A stretch of 64,000 nt of DNA. Origin: Stomoxys calcitrans. Its lineage: Eukaryota > Arthropoda > Insecta > Diptera > Muscidae. The number at the start of each line of letters is the position of its first letter. Positions within the stretch are counted from its first letter, which is position 1. Of this stretch, positions 11,551 through 22,095 are shown in pieces. Where the stretch lies: assembly GCF_963082655.1 (NCBI RefSeq), contig NC_081552.1, positions 92,789,582 to 92,853,581 of the forward strand, given 5' to 3'. The position numbers and the translations under genes were made by a program. The notes beneath the pieces were generated by a model. That model saw nothing but the letters and a program-made list of their open reading frames with translations, had not been told where the DNA came from and made no database searches.

Positions 11551-12316
11551 ATTATACCCACCACCGAAGGATGGGGGTATATTCATTTTGTCATTCCGTT
11601 TGCAACACATCGAAATATCCATTTCCGACCCTATAAAGTATATATATTCTTGACCAGCGTAAAAATCTAAGACGATCTAGACATGTCCGTCCGTCTGTCC
11701 GTCTGTCTGTTGAAATCACGCTACAGTCTTTAAAAATAGAGATATTGAGCTGAAATTTTGCACAGATTCTTTTTTTGTCAATAAGTTAAGTTCGAAGATG
11801 GGCTATATCGGACTATATCTTGATATAGCCCCCATATAGACCGATCGGCTGATTTAGGGTCTTAGGCCCATAAAAGCCACATTTATTATCCGAATTTGCT
11901 GAAATTTGGGACAGGGAGTTGTGTCAGGTCCTTCGACATTCTTTGTTAATTTGGACCAGATCGGTTCAGATTTGGATATAGCTGCCATATAGACCGATCC
12001 TCCGATTTAGGGTCTAAGGCCCATAAAAGCCACATTTATTATCCGATTTCGCTGAAATTTGGGACAGTGAGTTGTGTTAGGCCCTTCGACTTCCTTCGTA
12101 AATTTGGACCAGATCGGTTAAGATTTGGATAGACCGATCCTCCGATTTAGGGTCTTAGGCCCATAAAAGCCACATTTTTTATCCGATTTTGCTGAAATTT
12201 GGGACAGTGAATTGTGTTAGGTCCATCAACATCCTTCAACAATATAATTACATATATACCCGAGGTGGTGGGTATCCAAAGTTCGGCCCGGCCGAACTTA
12301 ACGCCTTTTTACTTGT
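11551..12316 (-). repeat. Dispersed family B repeat
   Basis: A relative of family A on the minus strand. The terminal motif is ACCCACCACCGAAGGATG rather than CCCTCCACCATAGGATG, and the right end reads GTTCGGCCCGGCCGAACTTAAC. Its units contain GATTTAGGGTCTTAGGCCC and TGAAATTTGGGACAG words. It lies head to head with the family A copy starting at 12,343, only about 26 bases away. Confidence 0.8.
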
Positions 12317-12342
12317 TCTATTTAGAATAGAAAGCAAAATAA

Positions 12343-14690
12343 ACAAGTAAAAGCATGCTAAGTTCGGCCGGGCCGAATCTTATATACCCTCCACCATGAA
12401 TCGCATTTGTCGAGTTCTTTTCCCGGCATCTCTTTTAGGGCAAACAATTATATAAGAAAAGATTTGCTCTGCTATTAGAGCGATATCAAGATATGGTCCG
12501 GTTTGGACCACAATTAAATTTATAGATTGGAGACCTGTGTAAAATGTCAGCTAATTCGAATAAGGATTGCGTCCTTTGGGGCCTCAAGAAGTAAAATAGA
12601 GAGATCTATTTATATGGGAGCTGAATCGGGCTATAGACCGATTCAGACCATAATAAAAACGTATGTTAATGGTCATGAGAGAATCCGTCGTACAAAATTT
12701 CAGGCAAATCGGATAATAATTGCGACCTCTAGAGGCTCAAGAAGTAAAGATCCCAGATCGGTTTATATGACAGCTATATCAGGTTATGAACCGACTTGTA
12801 CCTTATTTGACATAGTTGTTGAAAGTAACAATAAAAAAGTCTTGCAAAATTTCAGCTAAATCAGATAGGAATTGCGCCCTCAAGAAGCTCAAGAAGTCAA
12901 GTCCCCAGATCTGTTTATATGACAGCTATATCAGGTTATCCACCGATTTGAACCATACTTGGCACAGTTGTTGGATATCATAAGAAAACACGCCGTGCAA
13001 AATTTCATTCCAATCGGATAAGAATTGCGCACTCTAGAGGCTCAAGAAGTCAAGACCCAAGATCGGTTTATATGGCAGCTATATCAGGTTAAGGACCGAT
13101 TTGAACCATACTTGGCACAGTTGTTGAATATCACAACAAAATACGTCGTGCAAAATTTCATTCCAATCGGATAAGAATTGCGTACTCTAGAGGCTCAAGA
13201 AGTCAATACCCAAGACCGGTTTATATGGCAGCTATATCAGGTTATATACACGGTTTGAACCATACTCGACACAGTTGTTGGATATCATAACAAAACACGT
13301 CGTGGAAAATTTCATCCCAATCGGATAAGAATTGCGCACTCTAGAGGCTGAAGAAGTCAAGACCCAAGATCGGTTTATATGGCAGCTATATGAAAACATG
13401 GACCGATATGGCCCATTTACAATACCAACCGACCTACACTAATAAGAAGTATTTGTGCGAAATTTCAAGCGGCTATCTTTACTCCTTCGGAAGTTAGCGT
13501 GCTTTTGACAGACAGACAGACAGACGGACGGACATGGCTAAATCGACATAAAATTTCACGACGATCAAGAATATATATACTTTATGGGGTCTCAGACGAA
13601 TATTTCGAGTAGTTACAATCAAAATGACGAAATTAGAATACCCCCATCCTATGAATCATACTTAGCATAATAATACCAAAACACCACGTGCAAAATTTTA
13701 GTTAAATCGGACGATAATTGCGCCCTCTAGAGGCTCAAAATTCAAGACCCAAGATCGGTTTATATGACAGCTATACCAGATTATGAACCGATTTGAACCA
13801 TACTTGGCGAAACTGTTGGATATCATAACAAAATACGTCGTGCAAAATTTCATTCCAATCGGATAAGATTTGCGCCTTCTAGAGGTTCAAGAAGTCAAGA
13901 CCCAAGATCGGTTTATATGGCAGCTATATCAGGTTATGGACCGATTTATACCATACTTTGCACAATTGTTGGATATCATACCAAAACACGACGTGCAAAA
14001 TTTCATTCAAATCGAATAAGAATTGCGCGCCCTAGAGGCTCAAGAAGTCAAGACCTAAGATCGGTTTATATGGCAGCTATATCAGGTTATGGACCGATTT
14101 GAACCATACTTGGCACAATTGTTGGATATCATAACAAAATACGTCGTGCAAAATTTAATTCCAATCGGATAAGAATTGCGCACTCTAGAGGCTCAAGAAG
14201 TCAAGACCCCTGATATAGCCATATAGGCAGCTATATCAGGTTATGGACCGATTAAAACCATACTTGGCACAATTGTTGGATATCATAACAAAATACGTTG
14301 TGCAAAATTTCATTCAAATCGGATAAGAATTGCGCACTCTAGAGGCTCAAGAAGTCAAGACCCAAGATCAGTTTATATGGCAGCTATATCAAAACATGGA
14401 CCGATATGGCCCATTTACAATACCAACCGACCTACACTAATAAGAAGTATTTGTGCAAAATTTCAAGCGGCTAGCTCTACTCCTTCGGAAGTTAGCGTGC
14501 TTTCGACAGACAGACGGACGGACGGACGGACGGACGGACGGACGGACATGGCTAGATCGACATAAAATTTCGCGACGATCAAGAATATATATACTTTATG
14601 GGGTCTCAGACGAATATTTCGAGTAGTTACAAACAGAATGACGAAATTAGTATACCCCCCATCCTATGGTGGAGGGTATAAAAATGGTGT
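12343..14690 (+). repeat. Dispersed family A repeat, composite long copy
   Basis: A full 5' end (AACAAGTAAAAGCATGC, GTTCGGCCGGGCCG, TATACCCTCCACCATG) is followed by units near 12,603, 12,756, 12,908, 13,061, 13,214 and 13,368, again about 153 bases apart. A tail near 13,500-13,650 ends at CCCCCATCCTATG without completing the terminus. More core units follow, then a second, complete tail ending GGTGGAGGGTATAAAAA at about 14,690. So two copies appear fused, or one was internally duplicated. Confidence 0.8.
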
Positions 14691-14698
14691 GCCATAAA

Positions 14699-15188
14699 TG
14701 CCTCTTTGAGACGAACATTGGATCATATCAGGGTACCTTTCTTCGACCACAGTATTGCGTATTGCAATATGCACATCGATCGTCAACCGGATATTTACGT
14801 TAATGGTCAGAGGATTGATATTGTATCCAGTGCGAAGAAGGCGTGGTTTTTAACAGTTCTGTGAGATGGTCCGATCATGCTAACATTGCAGCTGGGCAGA
14901 CTTATGCAAAGCTTCGTGCTTTATGGATCACACACTCTTTTACACCCATAAATATCTGAATTCTTCTGGCGAAAACATTCCTAGTTCCAGGTTTGGTATA
15001 TGGTTGTGAACTTTTTTCGAATTGTGATTCTTCGAGACTCCGAAAATTGAATGTAGCTTTTAACAGCATAGTCCGTCATGTGTATGGTTTAAAAGGGAGT
15101 CAGCATGTTTCAGCATGTAGATTCTCTATTTGGGCTTAGTTTCAACAATCTTCTAAATACCAGATCATTAAAATTTTTACATAAGATT
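14699..15188 (+). pseudogene. Decayed LINE ORF2 C-terminus, left part (host of nested insertion)
   Basis: Frameshifted and stop-interrupted pieces match the C-terminal third of the ORF2 at 16,180-18,978: for example YGCELFSNCDSS, FNSIVRHVYGL and NTRSLKFLHK. The last codons run straight into the 8-bp target duplication ATAAGATT (15,181-15,188). The reading frame resumes at 19,280 on the far side of the younger LINE, so this is the older element into which the younger one jumped. Confidence 0.85.
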
Positions 15189-15193
15189 TACGT

Positions 15194-15964
15194 ATGATTC
15201 AACTTCTTGATGATCGTTTCGAGAAACTCTGCAGCCGATTTGAAGATCGCATGAAATCCTTTCTTCGGGAGTCTGAGAATCGCCTTCTAAACGAGCTAGA
15301 TAAAAAGCTTTGCGAATTAAGGACAGAAATCGCAGACATTAATGATAGAGTTAATAAACTTGAATCTGCTGCTCTAGAAATTGATCTTCTGAAGGGTGAG
15401 ATCAAAGAATTAAAACTTCAGGCCCTTAGACAAGAAAATGCCTCAGTTGCAGCGGATGTACGTATAAATGGGGTACCGTTTCACGAAAATGAAAATCTAT
15501 TTAACGTATTTGGGAAAATTTGTGCCAGCTGCAACATTCCTTCTCCCAAGCTCAAAACGATTCTCCGTCTGAAGAATAGAAATAATACAAAAGAACGCAA
15601 TTCACCAGATGCCGTTATTATTGCCACGTTTATGTCTCCCTATGACAAAAATTTCTTCCTGAAGTCACTGTCTGCTTTCAGGAAAAAAAATGGCAATTCC
15701 CTTTTGCTCCGTTTATTAGGTCTCGACTCGGATCACAAATTTTACATAAACGAGAACCTATCGAACACCAACTACAGAATACTTCAGGATGCTGTATCGC
15801 TAAAGAAGAAAAAACTTATTTACTCGGCGTTCACATTCAAGGGACTCGTGTTTGTTAAACATGGCCCCAACGATGATCCTGTAGTTATTGAACATGCTGA
15901 CGCCCTAAATAGATTTCGGCATAACGAATTCTCACCGCATTTTGCTAATACCAACGTTCAGTAA
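15194..15964 (+). CDS. LINE ORF1 protein (N-terminally truncated)
   Basis: This 256-codon ORF has a heptad-rich, charged N-terminal half (roughly residues 1-85, with LLDDRFEKLCSRFEDRMK and later VNKLES and LKGEIKELKLQ) that should form a coiled coil. A globular part follows, starting near DVRINGVPFHENENLFNVF (about residues 92-110), which resembles the RRM-like fold of LINE ORF1 RNA-binding proteins. Such proteins coat element RNA as trimers. No CCHC knuckle is visible. The Met at 15,194 lies five bases inside the insertion boundary, so the original N-terminus is probably missing and translation here may not be authentic. ORF2 follows 215 bases downstream. Confidence 0.75.
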   Translation: MIQLLDDRFEKLCSRFEDRMKSFLRESENRLLNELDKKLCELRTEIADINDRVNKLESAALEIDLLKGEIKELKLQALRQENASVAADVRINGVPFHENENLFNVFGKICASCNIPSPKLKTILRLKNRNNTKERNSPDAVIIATFMSPYDKNFFLKSLSAFRKKNGNSLLLRLLGLDSDHKFYINENLSNTNYRILQDAVSLKKKKLIYSAFTFKGLVFVKHGPNDDPVVIEHADALNRFRHNEFSPHFANTNVQ

Positions 15965-16179
15965 ATTTTTCAAACTTCACGGAAATTACACAATACTTTT
16001 TTCAAACTTTATAACTAGTTTTAAACCATTTTTTAAATTGTTTACCTATTTAATTTTAATATTTTATTTCTTTTATCACTATCTTCAATTTAACAACTTT
16101 TACAACATTAATTGTGATCATTTATTCCTCTGCAGCGATACTGATGGTAGAATTTTGATTTATTATTTTATCCTAAAAT

Positions 16180-18978
16180 ATGGCGAGCCTAGCTAACCAT
16201 AACACTAGGGACTTGACGGCGAATATGATTAGAATTCTGGCAGGCCAACGGAGTGGTTTGAAGATTTGTCACATTAACGCCCAAAGCCTGAATAATAAGA
16301 TTGATGAATTCCGATTTATCTTCGAGAATTCAGGTTTGGATGCTATTTGCGTATCAGAGACGTGGCTGAAGGAGACTACTCCTGATTCTTTCATTGATCT
16401 TGTTGGGTATACTGTCTACAGGGCTGATAGACCACGCAGAGGAGGCGGCACAGCGATTTATGTCCGCGACAATCTGAGGACTCGCATTTGTGCCAGATCA
16501 GTGGCTGATGATAGCATTGAATATGTGTTTATAGAATTATCTGCCACGGAAAGGAAGCTGTTACTTGGTTGTGTCTATAGGCCAAATAACAATATTGACA
16601 TACAACCATTCTTGGAAGTAGTGGAACACCTTACGATTACCTACCCGGATGTCATTATTGCAGGGGATCTAAATTCCAACATCCTTTTGGACTCAAGTCT
16701 CACAGCCCAGATGTCTTCTTTGGGCTTATTACCTTTCAACACATCCATGCCGACTCATTTTTCGTCCAGTTCCAGTACCCTCCTTGATTTGTTTTTTGTC
16801 AGTGAGATTTCTAAAGTTTCATTGTATGACCAACTGTCCGCATCGTGCTTCTCCAACCATGACTTGATTTTTCTGTCTTACAACTTTGAGATCCTTGGAA
16901 GGGAGGAGTCTTACTCATATAGAGATTTCAATAGTCTGGACCACGAAGCCTTACCTTCTTTGATTTCTGATATCGATTGGAGTCTGCTATACCGCATGGA
17001 ATCGATAGACGATCAGGTGAACTTTTTAACTAGAAATGTGTGCGCTGTCCAAGATTTTGTGCTCCCGATCAAAATGAGACAAATTTGTTCGAAGACTAAA
17101 CCTTGGTTTTCGGCAGATATTCGTGTTGCAATTGAGTCCCGAAACACTGCATACCGTAGATGGAAACGTTTTAGGACGTCGCACCTACGAGAGGAATATC
17201 GCTCCAACAGATCCCGTGTCAATAAGTTGATAAGAGCTGCCAAGATCAATTACTACCTCAGACGTTTTACCTCTGCGATCGGTTCGAGGAAGACTTGGAA
17301 GACCATTCACGACATTGGTATCGGTCGCAGATCCCCCGATAACATCACTGATGTGGATGTGGACCAGCTTAATGCTACTTTTACCAATATTCCAACAAAC
17401 CCCATAGATCCTAGTTTCTATGACTTTGAGTTGACTCTTGGGGATCGTCACAGTGAAGGTTTTGAATTTTCGGGTATAGAACAGAACGATGTGGTACTTG
17501 GTTTCTCCATGGTGAAGTCAAATGCAGTCGGATTCGACGGCATTGAACCAAGATTTCTCAAGGTACTATTACCATTTATTTTGCCATACATTACCCACAT
17601 TTTTAACAGCATTTTGACCAGAAGTTCATTTCCGGTGGCATGGAAGTACGCTAAAGTTATACCCTTACCCAAGAATTGTAGGGAGTTTCGGCCCATCTCC
17701 ATTTTGTGTTTTCTGTCCAAAGTCTTTGAGAAGATAATGTATAGACAGATATTTTCGTATATAAATGAGAACTCTCTTTTATATGAGAAGCAGTCAGGTT
17801 TCCGTCCCGGACGTAGTTGTATAAGTGCTCTAGCAGATGTGGTGGAGGATATCAGGAGTAACTTGGAGAATGACGAATTGAATTTGCTTGTTCTCCTCGA
17901 CCATTCAAAGGCATTCGATACGGTCGATCACACTATGTTGGCAGCAAAATTAAAAAACCTGTTTCATTTCTCGTCTTCGTCTGTTCGTTTAATCATGTCA
18001 TATCTCTCCAATCGTACCCAATCCGTGGTTTCGAAGTCATCAGTTTCTAGTCCCTTGCCTGTTATTCGAGGAGTGCCCCAGGGTTCAATCTTGGGTCCTA
18101 TTCTATTTTCTTTATATAGCAACGACCTGCCAGACCAGCTCTCATTTTGTAAGACCCACATGTATGCTGATGATGTGCAGGTCTATATAAGTTGCACGAA
18201 GGAATGCTTAGACGACCATGTCAGGATGCTGAACCATGACCTGTCCAGAATTTATGAATGGGCAAATGCTAATGGCTTGTGCCTTAATCCTCTCAAGTCG
18301 AAGTGCATGGTTATTAAGAAAAGGGTTTCACGTTTCACTTGCGATCCTGTTGTTGTTGTTGCTAATGAGAGGTTAGAGATCGTGGCTCGTGCAAAGAACC
18401 TGGGGGTGACTTTCAACAGTACCTTGTCGTGGACAGACCATATTAATGCTGCTGTTGGTCAAGGGTATTCAAAGCTTCGCTCGCTTTGGTCCACTCAACA
18501 ACTTACTCCTCTTTGGGTAAGAATACTTTTGGCAAAGTCATATATTATACCTAGCCTACTCTACGGTTGTGAGCTATTTGCAAACTGTGATTCTCGAAGC
18601 AGTCGTAAGATCGATACTTTCTTCAACAGTGTGGTACGCTATGTATATGGTCTTCGTCGACGAGACTCCACTTTCCGTTTCTCCAGATCCTTATATGGTG
18701 TATCATTTCGTGATGTTTTGCTCATGAGGTCATTGACCTTTTTACATAGGATAATATATACACAGGCACCATCTCATTTATTTGAGAGAATCAGATTTGC
18801 AAGGTCGAACCGAGGAAACAAATTGATTCCAATGATACACCGTAGCTTAGTCTCTCAATGGCATCTATTTATATTCGTCGTTCAGCTCTGGAACTCTCTC
18901 CCGCACGACCTTCAAACCATCAGTAACGTTGTAACATTTAAAGGTAAATTACTAGATCACTTTAGGGATTCTAGATAA
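16180..18978 (+). CDS. LINE ORF2: AP endonuclease and reverse transcriptase
   Basis: The 932-codon ORF is the replication enzyme of a non-LTR retrotransposon: it nicks target DNA and copies element RNA onto the nick. The endonuclease is at about residues 25-235, with CHINAQSLNNK, ICVSETWL (Glu 60), IIAGDLNSN and SNHDL. The reverse transcriptase follows, with FRPISILCFLSKVFEKI near 505, LLDHSKAFDTVDH near 575, GVPQGSILGPILFSLYSNDL near 635 and the catalytic YADD near 662. A C-terminal region with YGCELFANCDS and FFNSVVRYVYGLRR follows. No RNase H domain is visible, fitting the CR1/Jockey group. No stop or frameshift breaks it. The exact clade needs a phylogeny. Confidence 0.93.
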   Translation: MASLANHNTRDLTANMIRILAGQRSGLKICHINAQSLNNKIDEFRFIFENSGLDAICVSETWLKETTPDSFIDLVGYTVYRADRPRRGGGTAIYVRDNLRTRICARSVADDSIEYVFIELSATERKLLLGCVYRPNNNIDIQPFLEVVEHLTITYPDVIIAGDLNSNILLDSSLTAQMSSLGLLPFNTSMPTHFSSSSSTLLDLFFVSEISKVSLYDQLSASCFSNHDLIFLSYNFEILGREESYSYRDFNSLDHEALPSLISDIDWSLLYRMESIDDQVNFLTRNVCAVQDFVLPIKMRQICSKTKPWFSADIRVAIESRNTAYRRWKRFRTSHLREEYRSNRSRVNKLIRAAKINYYLRRFTSAIGSRKTWKTIHDIGIGRRSPDNITDVDVDQLNATFTNIPTNPIDPSFYDFELTLGDRHSEGFEFSGIEQNDVVLGFSMVKSNAVGFDGIEPRFLKVLLPFILPYITHIFNSILTRSSFPVAWKYAKVIPLPKNCREFRPISILCFLSKVFEKIMYRQIFSYINENSLLYEKQSGFRPGRSCISALADVVEDIRSNLENDELNLLVLLDHSKAFDTVDHTMLAAKLKNLFHFSSSSVRLIMSYLSNRTQSVVSKSSVSSPLPVIRGVPQGSILGPILFSLYSNDLPDQLSFCKTHMYADDVQVYISCTKECLDDHVRMLNHDLSRIYEWANANGLCLNPLKSKCMVIKKRVSRFTCDPVVVVANERLEIVARAKNLGVTFNSTLSWTDHINAAVGQGYSKLRSLWSTQQLTPLWVRILLAKSYIIPSLLYGCELFANCDSRSSRKIDTFFNSVVRYVYGLRRRDSTFRFSRSLYGVSFRDVLLMRSLTFLHRIIYTQAPSHLFERIRFARSNRGNKLIPMIHRSLVSQWHLFIFVVQLWNSLPHDLQTISNVVTFKGKLLDHFRDSR

Positions 18979-19271
18979 GTCTTGTTAAAAATAAATATGT
19001 CAAGTGTTAATTTTGATTTGTGAGCGGTAAATAATTGTATACCAATATTTTTCTTATTTTTGATTTATTACTCAAATTAACATCCTATTTATATTTTGTT
19101 AGTTTCAAGCTTATTATATTTGATTTTTTTTTTTTTCTTTTTTTTACATTTATTTATTTATACTTTGTCTAACATTGTAACTTTAAAAGGATTAATTTCC
19201 CGTACTATAATCACAAGAACATGCGTTCTTGTTGTGCGGGTGTCAATAAATTACAAATTACAAAATTACAA
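18979..19271 (+). other. LINE 3' UTR and short-repeat tail
   Basis: This noncoding tail contains a T-rich tract near 19,122-19,145 and ends in overlapping AAATTAC-type units (19,247-19,271) just before the second target duplication. CR1-type LINEs commonly end in short tandem repeats that prime reverse transcription. Confidence 0.75.
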
Positions 19272-19279
19272 ATAAGATT

Positions 19280-19478
19280 ATTGTGGAAAAGAAACCAAAA
19301 TATTTGTTTGAGAAACTGAGGTTTGCTCAATCTGATAGAGGAAGAAAGTTAATACCTTTTAGAACGCGGAGTCTTATGTCTGATAAGATAAATGTTGTAT
19401 GATCAATTTTGACCACTCTCCCTCCTTCTGTTCATGTTGACTTCTCTAAATCAGCGCCAACAATGTTATTCCATATTA
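19280..19478 (+). pseudogene. Decayed LINE ORF2 C-terminus, right part
   Basis: This continues the frame of the fragment ending at 15,188 (residues such as KPKYLFEKLRFAQSDRG and KLIPFRTRSLMSDK), matching the LFERIRFARSNRG region of the younger ORF2. It ends with a stop and then degenerate sequence up to the Helitron-like copy. Confidence 0.8.
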
Positions 19479-19479
19479 T

Positions 19480-20690
19480 CCAAATTGTCATATTAAACGA
19501 TTTTCTGTGGTAAGGAACTTAGTGTTGCTCAGCAGCACGTCGTTTGGTCTTGTCTATCGATGAGCTAAAAATGGTTGCAACCTTAACGTAAAGGTTTGCA
19601 ACTCCTCCTATCACGCTGAACATCCTAATTTTAAGGGTATGGCGGCCTACATTTATTTGTGTCCCCACACATTAATTAAATCACACTGTCCTGTAAGGTG
19701 ATTATGATAGATCGACTGTTTTGGAGTGAGGTGGTCTGCTGGATATATGAGCAGAATAAAGTTATCCGATTCGCAGTCCACATCCTTATTCCTTTAATTT
19801 AACCCCATATTCTCATGATTGGTGTATACAGCTATTTGGTGGAGGGCGTCTATTAGAGGGTTGTGCGCCACACCCCATCTGCCACTTGAGCACAAATTTG
19901 AATGATGCACTCTACTCATCTGTCTCTATCACTTGATTCCCCATTGTTTTAATGGCTCAAATAAGCTATTGGAGGCGATTCTTGAACCTAGATTCTTTGA
20001 CACAAAGTTTAATATCATATTCGTAGTCTGCTCTCAAAAGACTTTCATTTGCGCTTCATCAAGCTATTATCGATTAATAGTCTCATTTTCGGGGGGCTTA
20101 TCGGGAATAGGGGGACCATAAATTACTTGGACCTCATTTTATATGTCATATTCGTAGTCTGCTCCCGAATACCTTTCATGTGAGCTCCATATTGATATGT
20201 ACGCCCAGTATATCTGTTTGGAGCAGGTTTTGGGGTCGGGCAACGCCTCGAAAACTTGAACCCAAGTTTCTATACCATATTCGTATTGTACTCTCCAATA
20301 TCTTTCATTTCATATCCATATTGTCAATATCGGTCCACTTTTGATATTGGGTGGTGTTTTTGGGGTAACGGGGTCCACCCACTTCCAATATCAAAAAATT
20401 ATATAGTCTATACCTCCTTTTTGACCATATTCGTAATCTACTCCCGAATACCTTTCATTCGAGCCTTATATTGTCATTATTGTCCAATAAACCTAGTTTT
20501 GGGTGGTTTTGGGGTCGGGACGGCCCACCAATTACTTGGACCCAATTTATAATATGAAATTCGAATTCTTTTCTCTAATACCTTTCATTTAAGTCGCATA
20601 TTGTCCTGATTGGTCAACTTTTATTTTTGGGTGGTACTTTTGTTGTAAGGGGGAGGGTCCCCTTGTGATTTCAAAATATTTTATTGTGAG
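19480..20690 (-). mobile_element. Helitron-like element, minus-strand copy
   Basis: Minus-strand sequence matches the Helitron-like copies at 33,696-34,190 and 54,170-54,510: the GGCGGCCTACATTTATTTGTG and TCGACTGTTTTGGAGTGAGG words, and many CCTTTCATTTGAG-type units. It lies head to head with the plus-strand copy starting near 20,692. The GC-rich 3' terminus with CTAG is missing, so it is truncated. Confidence 0.65.
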
Positions 20691-20691
20691 T

Positions 20692-21554
20692 TTGTAAATT
20701 TGTTTGTTCAGTATAGACTAAAAAACGGCTAAACCGATTTCTTTGAAATTTTCACAGATTGTGGGGAGTGGTCCGGAAGGAGCAATAGGCTGTATAATTT
20801 TTTGATATCGCATAACCTCCTCCTTACCCCAAAAGTACCAACCAAAATTAAAAGTTGACCAAACGGGAAAATATGGGATTTAAATGAAAGGCTTTCAAGA
20901 GTAGAGTACGAATCTTATATTAAAAAATTGGGTCCAAGTAATTGGGTCCAACAATAGGTTTATTGGACGATAATGACAACACACGACAAGGCTCGAATGA
21001 ACGGTATTCGGGAGTAGATTACGAATATGGTCAGGAAAGAGGAATAGACTATATAATTTTTGTATATTGGAAGAGGGCGGACCCTCTCCCATTACCCCAA
21101 AAACACCACCCAAAATCAAAAGTGGACCGATATGGATATCAAATGAATGATATTATATATGGAATAGTTATCAAATGAATGATAAAACTTTTCTAGGGGT
21201 TGCCCAACCCCAAAAACTGTTCCAAACAGTCACATTGGACGTACATATCAATATAGGGCTCACATGAAAGGTATTCGGAAGTAGACTACGAATATGTCAT
21301 ATAAAATGTGGTCCAAGTAATCGATGGTCGCCGCATCCCCGATAAGTCCCCCCCCCCCCCCCCCCCCAAAATGAGAATATTACTCGATCTTGTATCTTGT
21401 TGAAACTCAAATGAAAGGCATTTGAGAGCAGAATTCGAATATGACATTAAACTTTGCGTCTAAGGATCTAGGTGGTGCTTAACCTCCTAAAATCGCCACC
21501 AAAAGGTTAATTTACCCATTAAAACAATTGGGAATCAAGTGATAGAGATAAATG
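20692..21554 (+). mobile_element. Helitron-like element, left half (interrupted by BEL/Pao)
   Basis: It starts in the TTTGTAAATTTGTTTGTTC region with the conserved ACGGCTAAACCGATTTCTTTGAAATTTTCACAG segment. It is cut at 21,554 by the BEL/Pao provirus. The sequence on the far side (33,696 onward) joins directly when compared with the uninterrupted copy at 53,980-54,060. A run of 20 C at 21,348-21,367 replaces a run of 4 in related copies. Confidence 0.7.
21550..21554. repeat. BEL/Pao target site duplication, left
   Basis: AAATG directly abuts the LTR end at 21,555 and is matched by AAATG at 33,691-33,695 beyond the other LTR. A 5-bp duplication is typical for LTR retrotransposon integrases. 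Its presence shows that the outer LTRs belong to one integration event. Confidence 0.92.
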
Positions 21555-22078
21555 TGAATAGCTTTGGGGGGGGGATTCCAAATATATGATGTAAAGCGAA
21601 AGTCGTAGATGAGTGGACTGTATGTAGCAGCTTGTTATTCCTCAGAGTTGGGGAATAACAAGCAAAGAAATAGAATACCCACAGCAACACCGCAAAGGAG
21701 TAAAAAACAAAACACAAGTTTGGTTTCAGTAAAACGTTATAATGTGTAAGTTTATTTAAATAGGGTTAGTGGGTTAGGTAGGGGTTACGCTAGGGAAAGA
21801 GATGAAAAGAGGAGTTAGAATGTACAAACTTTACCGATCGAACGCTGATGACCAAGTGTTTGATGGTAAGTTTCTAAAAAGGGCATGTAGTCAGGAATGT
21901 TCTAATTCCATATCATTCCTTTAGTACAAACTGACATCCCTTTTAGCATTCTATTACAATCAGAGTTGGGAAGTACAATTTAACAATTTAATTCAATTAT
22001 AATTCAATGGTACAATTAAATTCAAGTATTCAAAACAAAACAAAATATAAAATCAAATGTTAAGGACAGGATTGTCCA
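21555..22078 (-). repeat. BEL/Pao 3' LTR
   Basis: 524 bp. On the minus strand it begins TGGACAATCCTGTCC and ends with a run of 9 C followed by AAAGCTATTCA. It contains TATTTAAATAAAC (about 21,749-21,762), which could serve as a TATA box and includes AATAAA, a possible polyadenylation signal. Confidence 0.95.
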
Positions 22079-22095
22079 TGCCGCCGGCCTTGCAT

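Larger units (their letters stand above)
15189..19271 (+). mobile_element. CR1/Jockey-type LINE, 5'-truncated, both ORFs open
   Basis: The element is bounded by ATAAGATT at 15,181-15,188 and again at 19,272-19,279, an 8-bp target site duplication. It carries ORF1 (15,194-15,964) and ORF2 (16,180-18,978) and a 3' UTR that ends in short AAATTAC-type repeats rather than poly(A), a CR1-like ending. There is no 5' UTR and ORF1 appears to start inside the gene, so it was probably truncated at insertion. Open ORFs and a clean duplication point to a recent event. Confidence 0.88.

Noticed and set aside
15942..16196. 84-codon ORF between LINE ORF1 and ORF2
   Set aside because: It is an AT-rich inter-ORF stretch translating to a Phe/Tyr-rich peptide, and it overlaps both real ORFs in other frames.
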